A DNA stretch of 25,733 bases from a virus. Position 1 is the first letter of the stretch. Every line of letters begins with the position of its first letter. This document shows positions 5,931-12,268 of the stretch, piece by piece. Below the pieces are notes generated by a model that was given only the letters and a program-made list of their open reading frames with translations, did not search any database and was not told where the DNA came from. The stretch is from the IMG/VR virus record IMGVR_UViG_3300046008_000427, positions 1-25,733 of that record, one strand, 5' to 3'. Made by a program: the position numbers and the translations under genes.

Positions 5931-6647
5931 ATGACAAATTTAATAAACATCACATTAAGTTATTTAGACGAATCGTATATTCAAAGCGTTTCAGCACGAG
6001 AGTTATATTTAGGCTTAGGCTTGATGAATAATAAATGGGCTAGATGGAGTAAGACAAACATCAGCGATAATGAATTCTTTACACAAGGTATTGATTTCGT
6101 TGAACTCCCCTCTGAGGGGAGTGGTAATGTAACAAAAGATTTTGCAGTATCATTACGATTTGCACAACACATTGCAATGATGGCTAAGACAGATAAAGCG
6201 CATCACTATAGAGATTATTTCATTGAATGTGAAAAACAACTGAAGGAATCACGAGAACAATCAAATCAAAAATATATTCACCGTCAAATTGCTAGAGAAG
6301 AAGCGTATCCAATGTTGGACGCATACGATGATTGTGCTGAAGAAAACAATGTACCTGTAGGTAACTTTGACCATTCGTCTGAATTTGATATGCTAAACTC
6401 AATCGTCTTAGGTCTGACCGCACAAGGTTACAAGTATCAAAATAAGATTCCATTGCATGAATCATCTATCCGTGATTATCTAAGTCCTTTACAACTTGAA
6501 GCAATTGCATTCTTACAAAATGCAAACACATTGATGTTAAATGAAGGTGAAATTGATAGACCCGTGCGTAAAGACAGATTACAGAAGTTATTTGATAAAA
6601 AGTTCGCAACACGATTTGAACGAGAATTATTAAGATTACAATTTTAA
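5931..6647 (+). CDS. Phage antirepressor, AntA/AntB family
   Basis: The 238-residue product begins with an AntA domain (about 15-105). Features are VSARELYLGLGLMNNKWARW, EFFTQGIDFVELP, the helix FAVSLRFAQHIAMMAKTDKA and HYRDYFIECEKQLKE, the family's standard ending. Such proteins bind and inactivate phage repressors, favouring lytic growth. The C-terminal part (about 110-238) is not a KilA-C domain that I recognise. The start at ATG 5931 has CGGAG at 5918-5922; an upstream in-frame ATG at 5862 lies inside the leader hairpin and lacks a ribosome-binding site. The gene has its own promoter and structured leader. An 8-bp-arm GC-rich palindrome lies inside at 6105-6121. No integrase or repressor is visible in the window, so a temperate lifestyle is suggested but not proven. 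Confidence 0.85.
   Translation: MTNLINITLSYLDESYIQSVSARELYLGLGLMNNKWARWSKTNISDNEFFTQGIDFVELPSEGSGNVTKDFAVSLRFAQHIAMMAKTDKAHHYRDYFIECEKQLKESREQSNQKYIHRQIAREEAYPMLDAYDDCAEENNVPVGNFDHSSEFDMLNSIVLGLTAQGYKYQNKIPLHESSIRDYLSPLQLEAIAFLQNANTLMLNEGEIDRPVRKDRLQKLFDKKFATRFERELLRLQF
6105..6121. repeat. GC-rich perfect palindrome inside the antirepressor gene
   Basis: CTCCCCTC (6105-6112), a central T, and GAGGGGAG (6114-6121) form an exact 8-bp-arm palindrome encoding part of ELPSEGSG. It stands out in very AT-rich surroundings and would form a stable RNA hairpin within the coding region. Confidence 0.7.
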
Positions 6648-6692
6648 TAACAAGAAGCTCGCCTAAAAAAGCGAAGTTATAAATCAACATCT

Positions 6693-6717
6693 TACGTTCA
6701 TCATTATGATGAACGTA
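6693..6717. repeat. 25-base palindrome upstream of the 119-residue gene (operator-like)
   Basis: TACGTTCATCAT (6693-6704), a central T, and ATGATGAACGTA (6706-6717) are perfectly symmetrical. A TATGAT box (6705-6710) lies at its centre, and the ribosome-binding site of the next gene (AAGG, 6724) follows. There is no U-tract, so an operator or an mRNA hairpin is more likely than a terminator. Confidence 0.7.
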
Positions 6718-6735
6718 GAATTTAAGGAAATGTAT

Positions 6736-7095
6736 ATGAAACTAACATTATCAAAACCTGACAGACGAAGCGTATTTAGCGGATTAACATCTGGATTACT
6801 GCAAGAGTATTTAAACTGCTTTGATGTATTCTGTTATGTTGAAAACTATGATAAATTAAATGGTGCATATAATAGTTGTCACAATATGTACAATTTCTAT
6901 GCACTTACTACATTTGGAATAGGTTCTGGTAATAGAACTGCTCAAGAATCACATGATTTGCTCCGTGCGAAGTTATTAGAATTTGCAGAAATAAATAACT
7001 GGAGAATTGATTGTGATAACTATCCACATTATCCTCACGGTTGTAATAAAAATCAATGTGCTGTTCACATGATAATTAGATTAAGTGAAATTTAA
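6736..7095 (+). CDS. Hypothetical phage protein (119 aa)
   Basis: Start ATG 6736 is chosen because AAGGA (6724-6728) lies at normal spacing; upstream in-frame ATGs at 6706 and 6730 fall inside the palindrome or too close to that site. The product opens with MKLTLSKPDRRSVFSGLTSG, is soluble, and contains several aromatic residues (FDVFCYVENYDKLN, MYNFYALTTFGIG) and five or six Cys. It ends with a His/Cys-rich part (YPHYPHGCNKNQCAVHMI), which could bind a metal. I recognise no family. Its place after the antirepressor and before the lysis-like pair does not reveal a role. Leucine and arginine codons are phage-like. Confidence 0.65.
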   Translation: MKLTLSKPDRRSVFSGLTSGLLQEYLNCFDVFCYVENYDKLNGAYNSCHNMYNFYALTTFGIGSGNRTAQESHDLLRAKLLEFAEINNWRIDCDNYPHYPHGCNKNQCAVHMIIRLSEI

Positions 7096-7139
7096 GAAAC
7101 ATCTGCTAAACTACCCTTTCATTAACAACAAGAGAATTT

Positions 7140-7265
7140 ATGAAATATCCAGATTATTTGTTTGAAGGTCGCTGTGTTACCACTACTTTCGATAGACAAC
7201 TTACGTTCATGCAATGTGTAGGCGTTGTATTATTCACGACACTCGTATTAGTATTGTTCGTATAA
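7140..7265 (+). CDS. Small membrane protein, holin candidate (41 aa)
   Basis: The ATG at 7140 is preceded by AAGAGA. The 41-residue product has a hydrophilic N-terminus (MKYPDYLFEGRCVTTTFDRQ) and one C-terminal hydrophobic helix (about 23-41, FMQCVGVVLFTTLVLVLFV) that runs to the last residue. It ends 13 bases before the second lysozyme, the usual position of a holin. It has only one membrane span and an unusual order for a holin, so a pinholin, antiholin or unrelated peptide remain possible. No second holin-like gene is visible beside this lysozyme on the same strand. Confidence 0.6.
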   Translation: MKYPDYLFEGRCVTTTFDRQLTFMQCVGVVLFTTLVLVLFV

Positions 7266-7278
7266 AAGGAGAATCATT

Positions 7279-7743
7279 ATGATTTCAGCTACACTACTCG
7301 CACTATGCGTAAATGGTGTCACATTGCACGAAGGGTTCAGACACAATGTCTATAAAGACCGCAATGGTTGGTCGATTGGTCACGGTTATTCGCTAACACA
7401 AAATCCACTCCACCTAGATAAGAAAATTATATCTAAATTTAAACGAGAAGGTATCTCTGAGGTACGTTCTAAGAAATTGGTAGCTACCCTATGTGGTAAT
7501 GCACAACTCGCCTTAGAATCGAAATTTGAGTGGTACAATCGCATTCCTACCCAACACAAGTATGTGATGTTAGATATGACCTATAATTTAGGTATCGGTG
7601 GACTTGAGAAGTTCGATAAGACTTTATTCTACATTCGTAGACACAAAAGCGTACTCGCGTCTAAAGAGATGTTAGATTCAAAATGGTCACATCAAGTGAG
7701 GGGACGTAGCATACAGCTCGCCGAAATTGTGAAGAAAGCGTGA
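7279..7743 (+). CDS. Second GH24 lysozyme, diverged, E-D-S catalytic set
   Basis: This 154-residue protein aligns with the first lysozyme over most of its length (HEGF-x-x-x-VYK, then IG-x-GY, NP-L-L, GIGGLEKF, SKW) but is clearly diverged. Its active-site residues are Glu18 (HEGFRHNVYKD), Asp27 and Ser32 (RNGWSIGHGYS); one residue is missing between Asp and the position of the catalytic Thr, which is Ser here. Whether this changes activity or mechanism (hydrolase versus transglycosylase-like) cannot be told from sequence. The start has AAAGGAG at good spacing and sits 13 bases after the small membrane peptide, suggesting the main lysis pair. There is no signal peptide; the short hydrophobic start ISATLLALCV is too short for a SAR domain. 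It ends at the central bidirectional terminator. Confidence 0.88.
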   Translation: MISATLLALCVNGVTLHEGFRHNVYKDRNGWSIGHGYSLTQNPLHLDKKIISKFKREGISEVRSKKLVATLCGNAQLALESKFEWYNRIPTQHKYVMLDMTYNLGIGGLEKFDKTLFYIRRHKSVLASKEMLDSKWSHQVRGRSIQLAEIVKKA

Positions 7744-7744
7744 T

Positions 7745-7775
7745 AAAAAAGGGAGCTTAAAGCTCCCTTTTTTTA
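7745..7775. terminator. Bidirectional terminator between the converging operons
   Basis: AAAAAA, then GGGAGCTT (7751-7758), one A, AAGCTCCC (7760-7767), then TTTTTTT (7768-7774). The perfect 8-bp stem with A- and T-tracts on the two sides works on both strands. It separates the rightward genes from the leftward tail operon; the stop codons of both flanking genes lie within a few bases of it. Confidence 0.95.
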
Positions 7776-8078
7776 TTTGAACAATGAGATAATTCTAATT
7801 ATCGGAATTAACACAACACACCCAATTACAGCCACAATACTCGTCACAATTAAATTATCGGAATCATCAAAATCATTCTCATCGAGATATGTGCGTAAGC
7901 AATGATTAGTTTCGATTGGCTCAAACGTGAAATCAATCAATTGTTCAAGCCAAACCCATTTTGAATCCTTAGATGATTTAAGACCTACCTTACCCGATAT
8001 AGTGACATCAGGATTCCCGCCAATTAGCGTGTTCGCTAACTGGTCAAGGCTTACGAGAAGATTATACACCCAGCTCAT
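7773..8078 (-). CDS. Small phage membrane protein with LDQL-GGNPD motif
   Basis: The 101-residue product is the last gene of the leftward operon and overlaps the preceding gene by 17 bases. Its N-terminal half (WVYNLLVSLDQLANTLIGG, then NPDVTISGKVG, and later TNHCLRTYLDEN) matches a small family I remember from many Gram-negative phages, with a pattern L-D-Q-L-x-N-x-L-x-G-G-x-P-D followed later by a His-Cys pair. The function of that family is unknown to me. A C-terminal transmembrane helix (about 77-98, IVTSIVAVIGCVVLIPIIRII) is an addition in this copy and suggests inner-membrane location. Its position next to the lysis end of the map would suit a lysis accessory protein, but the operon is otherwise structural. 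Confidence 0.7.
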   Translation of the reverse strand: MSWVYNLLVSLDQLANTLIGGNPDVTISGKVGLKSSKDSKWVWLEQLIDFTFEPIETNHCLRTYLDENDFDDSDNLIVTSIVAVIGCVVLIPIIRIISLFK

Positions 8079-8607
8079 TCATCAACTCTGGTACGGTGTG
8101 AGGGCAAACTCCGACAACTGAAAAGTCGGTATCGCTTACTGCTGATGCTTTGCGTGCGTAGTATTCAGACCAGATAGACTTAATCCAGTTTTGAACGGCT
8201 GTTGCTTTGGGTAATTGCTGAATCACACCTAACGTAATCAAGCCTACTGCGCTACCTGAAATAGCTTGTTGTTCGTACTTTGTAGCCGCTTGCCATAACG
8301 CTTCGATACGTTGCGCTTCTTTAGCTGCTTCGTCTTGAACTTTTCGTTCTTGTGCGGCTGTTAAGACATCGCCTGTTAAAGCAGTGATAACCCACTGTTG
8401 TTCGTAATGCCCTTTATCTGTGAGTACAGGCGTAGTTTGCGAGATTGTTTCGCTGTACTGGTCATAAGCAGGTTGTGGCGTGTCAAATACTAAAGCGTAG
8501 CCGTCAGGCACAGGGAAAGGCTGCGGATAAGATGTATTGGGGTTCTCTGAACGGATTTGTGATTCAGTTGTGAGTTGTTGTGTTGTTAAGTTTATGTATT
8601 GTGTCAT
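8062..8607 (-). CDS. Tail-fibre assembly-like protein
   Basis: The 181-residue product follows the 641-residue beta protein after 9 bases and has AAGGAAT before its ATG. Its N-terminal part (about 25-85) has PFPVPDGYALVFDTPQPAYD and TDKGHYEQQWVITALTGD, the pattern of phage proteins encoded next to tail fibres (a short 'P-x-P-x-G-Y' section, then a beta segment and a helical arm). The middle (85-125) is a helix rich in Ala, Glu and Gln (AAQERKVQDEAAKEAQRIEA), and the end contains an amphipathic region. It may help fibre trimerisation or attachment or be a structural part of the tip. The assignment is by context and pattern. Confidence 0.55.
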   Translation of the reverse strand: MTQYINLTTQQLTTESQIRSENPNTSYPQPFPVPDGYALVFDTPQPAYDQYSETISQTTPVLTDKGHYEQQWVITALTGDVLTAAQERKVQDEAAKEAQRIEALWQAATKYEQQAISGSAVGLITLGVIQQLPKATAVQNWIKSIWSEYYARKASAVSDTDFSVVGVCPHTVPELMNELGV

Positions 8608-8616
8608 GGTTATTCC

Positions 8617-10542
8617 TTATGCGAAGGCAAGGTAGATGTAGCTAACGCCGTTAGTGTTGATATTACAGGTTGTTTCGGTATTCACAATTATCCCAGTTGA
8701 GGCTGGATCAACGGCATCTGCTGATGTTACTTCTGCTGCTGTTGAGTTAAGTTGTAAGCCGTAATCTGTACCACTTACAATCCCGCGTGTTGAATCATAA
8801 ACCCACCACGAGCCAGTAGTTGACGTAGATTTGCACATAAAAAACCGCGCACCCGTTGTAAATCCACAATCAATAGTCTGACTTGAACCGTTGCCTGTGT
8901 AACTCCCTACTTTGCTGATGCCAGATTTTGTAGCAAAAAGATATGCAACGTATGTGGAACCGTTATAATTTACTGTGGAATCAGAACCAACAGTAAAAAC
9001 AGAACTTGATGGACTTGTGTTATTCCACATAGTTGACGAAGTAATAGGCGCGTAGTTCAAATGTAGCTGCAACACCTTAGTATTGCCTAGAGCTTCGCTG
9101 TACACGCGCCATTCAAAAGCAGTTGAACGCATCTTCACAATCATCAACTCAGGCGCAACACCTAAACCATGTGCAACTGTCGTAGCTGAACCTGTACCTG
9201 TATAACAAACGATGTCAAATACTCCTACTGCTCTTTTGAAGAAGTAGTTGATGTAGGTAGTAGTGTTATGATTCCAGTACCCATCAGATGCGTCAGGGTT
9301 ATACGAAACTCCATCCATATTAAATGCTGTAACCGCGCTGCCCGTTGTAACTTCAGCTATGTTTAAGTTAGCCGCCAGAGTAGCTGTCACACCTCTTAAT
9401 TTGTCCGTAAAGGCAGTGTTTGGACTCCATGTAGCCGCCCTATCGCGCGACATTAACAAATCAGGCGCAAACCCAACCCCAGTAACCGTAGCTGCTGCAC
9501 CTGTACCAGTTCTAGCAATCGCATTATAAACCTGTGTACCCGTTGTAGGTGGTTTGTTTGAACGTCTGATTGCGAGGTAGATGTAGGTGGAGTTAGCATA
9601 TAACCCACCTGAAGATTGCTTAAACCCTGTAGATGTTGGGTCAAGTGGGTTTGAATATGAAGATGTATCTTCAGCCGCCGAACTGTTTGCCTTTAGTAGA
9701 GGGTCTGAATTACTAACCGTAAATCCTCGCATAGAATCTAGTATCAGCCAATCACCGTCAAGGCTAGAATTAGAGCGTTTCATCATCAAATACTGTGGTT
9801 CCCACCCCAAATTCACAGTCGCATTACCGCTGCCATCAGTCGTGAATGAACCGCACTGAATGATTCCATCCGTACTTGTATCATGCGCGAAAAGGTAGGC
9901 AACGTAGGTTTGACCTGAGCCATTGACTGCTGAGTTTGAACCAACAGTGAAATTGGACATAGTGGGATTGGTATTATTCCATGCAGCTGAGTCTGAAACC
10001 TCCTCTTGTGATAAGTTCAACGTAAGTCTTTTAGTTGCCCCTCTTGATATGTGATATACATCCCAGTTGTCAACCGCACTCGTGCATTTAACAATCACCA
10101 TCCCAGGCGCAACACCTAGATTATGCGCTATCTGTCTACCAGCTACACCATTCCCCGTATAAGTCACCACATCGAAGAATTTTGGGCTTTTCTTAAATGT
10201 CCAGCTGACGTAGTTAGAATTTAATGAGTTAATGTTAAATCCAGCTCCACTAGAACCAAAACTGTACCCATCGGAGTTAAAACTGTTGATTGTATTAGAT
10301 GCTGTTGCCTGTGAATAAGCAGCGTCAGAGGTTAAAACTTTATCTCCGCCTCTAATGGTATCTACTAATACATGGTCTTGCGACAATGTCCTACTCTTAA
10401 TCCAAACCAACCCACCCTTACCAGCTAAGTCAATCCCATTAGTGATAGTCTGTGTGGAGCCGTTACCTGTGTAGGTATGTGAGGCGAAAACCGAATCCGA
10501 ATAAAGAGGTTCATCCGAACCGCATACTTTTAACATACTCAT
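8617..10542 (-). CDS. Six-repeat beta-rich tail surface/fibre protein
   Basis: The 641-residue product is built of about six tandem repeats of roughly 95-105 residues. Most begin with a pattern like Y-T-G-N-G-x3-T-x5-G-x-x-P-x-x-M-x-x-K and end with a Y-[IV]-x-Y-x-F strand; examples of the opening are VVTYTGNG, CGSFTTDGSGN, IARTGTG, IVCYTGTG and VGSYTGNG. Repeats two and five are closest and share WNNT, F-TVGS-S and YVAYLFA. It resembles the DUF7483-type repeat domain seen in fibre or appendage proteins of marine phages. It probably lies on the outside of the tail tip and binds receptor or glycan. The start overlaps the end of the homing endonuclease gene as ATGA (10539-10542), with AAGGAT upstream. 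It ends in the strand SYIYLAFA. Confidence 0.75.
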   Translation of the reverse strand: MSMLKVCGSDEPLYSDSVFASHTYTGNGSTQTITNGIDLAGKGGLVWIKSRTLSQDHVLVDTIRGGDKVLTSDAAYSQATASNTINSFNSDGYSFGSSGAGFNINSLNSNYVSWTFKKSPKFFDVVTYTGNGVAGRQIAHNLGVAPGMVIVKCTSAVDNWDVYHISRGATKRLTLNLSQEEVSDSAAWNNTNPTMSNFTVGSNSAVNGSGQTYVAYLFAHDTSTDGIIQCGSFTTDGSGNATVNLGWEPQYLMMKRSNSSLDGDWLILDSMRGFTVSNSDPLLKANSSAAEDTSSYSNPLDPTSTGFKQSSGGLYANSTYIYLAIRRSNKPPTTGTQVYNAIARTGTGAAATVTGVGFAPDLLMSRDRAATWSPNTAFTDKLRGVTATLAANLNIAEVTTGSAVTAFNMDGVSYNPDASDGYWNHNTTTYINYFFKRAVGVFDIVCYTGTGSATTVAHGLGVAPELMIVKMRSTAFEWRVYSEALGNTKVLQLHLNYAPITSSTMWNNTSPSSSVFTVGSDSTVNYNGSTYVAYLFATKSGISKVGSYTGNGSSQTIDCGFTTGARFFMCKSTSTTGSWWVYDSTRGIVSGTDYGLQLNSTAAEVTSADAVDPASTGIIVNTETTCNINTNGVSYIYLAFA

Positions 10543-10545
10543 AAA
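10537..10545. repeat. 9-base direct repeat flanking the homing endonuclease gene, copy 1
   Basis: ACTCATAAA on the + strand (TTTATGAGT on the coding strand) recurs exactly at 11424-11432. Both copies contain the stop/start overlap of a gene junction, so the endonuclease gene is bounded by identical junction sequence. Confidence 0.75.
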
Positions 10546-11429
10546 ATATCCTTTTTAAATTTACAAGCATCAAAATGATACCTTTTCATATTTGAACCAC
10601 CACCCTCTTTTCCACAATGAGGACAAGACACTATTTCATATTTAAATGGTTTAATTTCGTTGGTATTTGGGTTTGACTTACAGTTATTGAAGTGAAATTT
10701 ATTTGCTACGTTTTTTGGAATCAACATTTTACAGTGAGGGCATTCTATTCTAGGCTTTGCAACTCCTTTTGTTGCTTCACTTCGTTTTTTATTTGATTCA
10801 ATTGATTGTTGTTTACCTTTATGTGGGCTAGGTCTACCCTTTAATGATGCACTTATCTTCTGCCTTACTTCTTCAGTCGGTCTGTAGCTAGAATCTAACC
10901 TAGCTTTAGCAATTGCCAATCTACCCGCTTCAGATTTAGGTTTTCTCATAGCTTGTTTATGTTCTTCGCTGATTACTTTACCTTTTTGTGAAATGGACTG
11001 CTTTAGCTTAGTAGCATCCGTATGTTTCCTACCCCACCATACAGCTAATTTTCCTCTCTTTCCGTAATTAGGGTTATTTTCCCCAGATAAATCTCTAGTC
11101 AACCCACTTAATCCTTCGCCACCGTCTGTTAAATTAGTCAAGATACCAGTTTTAGTATCTTTTCTACCCAACATATCAATCATAAACATTTCTAATTCAA
11201 ACGCAATTTCTTCAGTTAAGTTGGTGTCTATAAATTTAACTGCAACTTCATAACCTGCTTCAATTATTTTTCTAATCGTATTTAATTTATGATTGTTCTG
11301 ATTGTGCGTAGGTTTTCTATAAATTTCAACTGAATGGTGATACGCCCTATTCCCCTTCCCTTTACCTATATAAAAAGGCAAGCCAGTAATCGGATTTTCA
11401 AGCGCATAAACATAAAACTCACCACTCAT
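10539..11429 (-). CDS. GIY-YIG homing endonuclease with NUMOD3-like and zinc-finger-like repeats
   Basis: The 296-residue product starts with a GIY-YIG nuclease domain (about 1-100): YVYALENP replaces GIY, followed by PFYIGKGKGNRAYHH (Tyr20, Gly22, Arg28) and EEIAFELEMFMI with Glu78 as likely metal ligand. Residues about 110-215 carry NUMOD3-type DNA-binding segments (SGENNPNYGKRG, SISQKGKVISEEHKQAM and KISASLKGRPSPHKGK). The C-terminus has two similar CPHC-x-HF-x-C modules (IECPHCKML...FHFNNC and VSCPHCGKE...YHFDAC), probably zinc fingers. It nicks or cuts DNA to spread its own gene. Its start overlaps the stop of the 143-residue gene (ATGA) and its stop overlaps the next start (ATGA), so it is perfectly spliced into the tail operon. 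Confidence 0.92.
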   Translation of the reverse strand: MSGEFYVYALENPITGLPFYIGKGKGNRAYHHSVEIYRKPTHNQNNHKLNTIRKIIEAGYEVAVKFIDTNLTEEIAFELEMFMIDMLGRKDTKTGILTNLTDGGEGLSGLTRDLSGENNPNYGKRGKLAVWWGRKHTDATKLKQSISQKGKVISEEHKQAMRKPKSEAGRLAIAKARLDSSYRPTEEVRQKISASLKGRPSPHKGKQQSIESNKKRSEATKGVAKPRIECPHCKMLIPKNVANKFHFNNCKSNPNTNEIKPFKYEIVSCPHCGKEGGGSNMKRYHFDACKFKKDIL

Positions 11430-11432
11430 AAA
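11424..11432. repeat. 9-base direct repeat flanking the homing endonuclease gene, copy 2
   Basis: ACTCATAAA on the + strand, identical to 10537-10545. On the coding strand it is TTTATGAGT and contains the stop of the 143-residue gene and the start of the endonuclease gene. Confidence 0.75.
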
Positions 11433-11857
11433 TTCTGACCTGCTTTAAACGCCATCCACTCAGTACCACCAGAATGTCCGTAAAACACAAACGTATCTTT
11501 TTTCCCATTCGTACTCGTCAAACTAGGTGCAGTACCGCTTGCCCACTTAACACCCACGCCTTGAAACGTCCAAGTCACAGTTCTCGCAGTACCATCAGCA
11601 GTGAGTTCAATAGCAAACTCAGCATAAGTACCAGTGGTAGGAATGTTAGTTACGGTAAATGAAGTGATGTTAGCATTCAGCGATACAGCAAAAACATTAG
11701 CTGTAGACAAGTCTAACGTCACAACACCTGTTGAGATAGTTGGCGCTGTTTTGGTGAGTTTAAGACCTGTTAAAGTCTTATTTGTTAAGGTTTCAGTCCC
11801 AGTTAATGTAGGTGACGTAGATGGACTAAAGTCAGCTAATTGTCTTGCTTGTGTCAT
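11426..11857 (-). CDS. Small tail-fibre / fibre-tip-like protein (143 aa)
   Basis: The product is rich in Thr, Ser, Val and Gly. It opens with SPSTSPTLTGTETLTNKTLT, a linker pattern ('L-T-G-x-E-T-L-T-N-K-T-L') frequent in phage fibre and hyaluronidase-like proteins. It then has a beta-strand domain with TVTWTFQGVGVKWASGTAP and TFVFYGHSGGTEWMAF, typical of C-terminal fibre domains of siphoviruses. An AAGGAGG ribosome-binding site precedes ATG 11857. In other phages this unit is often fused to a longer fibre; here it is a separate gene, perhaps as a second subunit of the tip. The stop overlaps the start of the homing endonuclease gene. Confidence 0.7.
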   Translation of the reverse strand: MTQARQLADFSPSTSPTLTGTETLTNKTLTGLKLTKTAPTISTGVVTLDLSTANVFAVSLNANITSFTVTNIPTTGTYAEFAIELTADGTARTVTWTFQGVGVKWASGTAPSLTSTNGKKDTFVFYGHSGGTEWMAFKAGQNL

Positions 11858-11869
11858 GTTAGAACCTCC

Positions 11870-12268
11870 TTAAAGTAATTTTGCAGCATCAAAGAATGAA
11901 TCCATATCGCTTTCACTCATGTTAAGTAACACAGAAAGCTGTGCTACTAATGGATGTTCACGTCTGACTTCAGTAGCATATTCCCACTCAATTTGTGCTG
12001 CTTGTGATAATGAAGATAATGCAACATTAACATCATCTAGCAAGTTACGATTCAAGAGTTCTAAGCGTGCTTGGCGCATGGAGATACTTTCAGTTTTAGG
12101 TTTTTCCTGTTGAATCACAGGTAATTCAACTGTATCAGCATCAACAATTTCACCTTTGCCAACCACACTAAATTGCATTTCAACATTATCACACAAATAT
12201 CTATCGTCTAATTCTTCGATAGATTTAAATGCACCATAAACGATACCGTTAATAACTAATGCTTTCAT
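11870..12268 (-). CDS. Fibre-associated phage protein (132 aa)
   Basis: I choose ATG 12268 because it overlaps the previous stop as ATGA and has GGAG eight bases upstream; a GTG at 12277 is in frame but has poor spacing. The N-terminus (MKALVINGIVYGAFKSIEEL) is a small beta domain. The C-terminal half is a helical module, SMRQARLELLNRNLLDDV, then IEWEYATEVRREHPLVAQL, ending DSFFDAAKLL. This module is common in proteins encoded beside tail fibres in siphophages and prophages, where the pattern 'M-R-Q-A-R-L-x-L' and 'I-E-W-E-Y-A-T-x-V' is well conserved. The function is unknown; a chaperone or structural adaptor for the fibre is likely by context. Confidence 0.7.
   Translation of the reverse strand: MKALVINGIVYGAFKSIEELDDRYLCDNVEMQFSVVGKGEIVDADTVELPVIQQEKPKTESISMRQARLELLNRNLLDDVNVALSSLSQAAQIEWEYATEVRREHPLVAQLSVLLNMSESDMDSFFDAAKLL

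Noticed and set aside
6652-6680. Possible terminator AAGCTCGC...GCGAAGTT after the antirepressor
   Set aside because: Only TCGC/GCGA plus two outer pairs can form, with two mismatches and no T-tract.
7201-7210. TTACGTTCAT, also in the palindrome at 6692 and near 25061
   Set aside because: Three copies of an AT-rich 10-mer in coding and non-coding contexts, with no common position relative to genes; probably chance.
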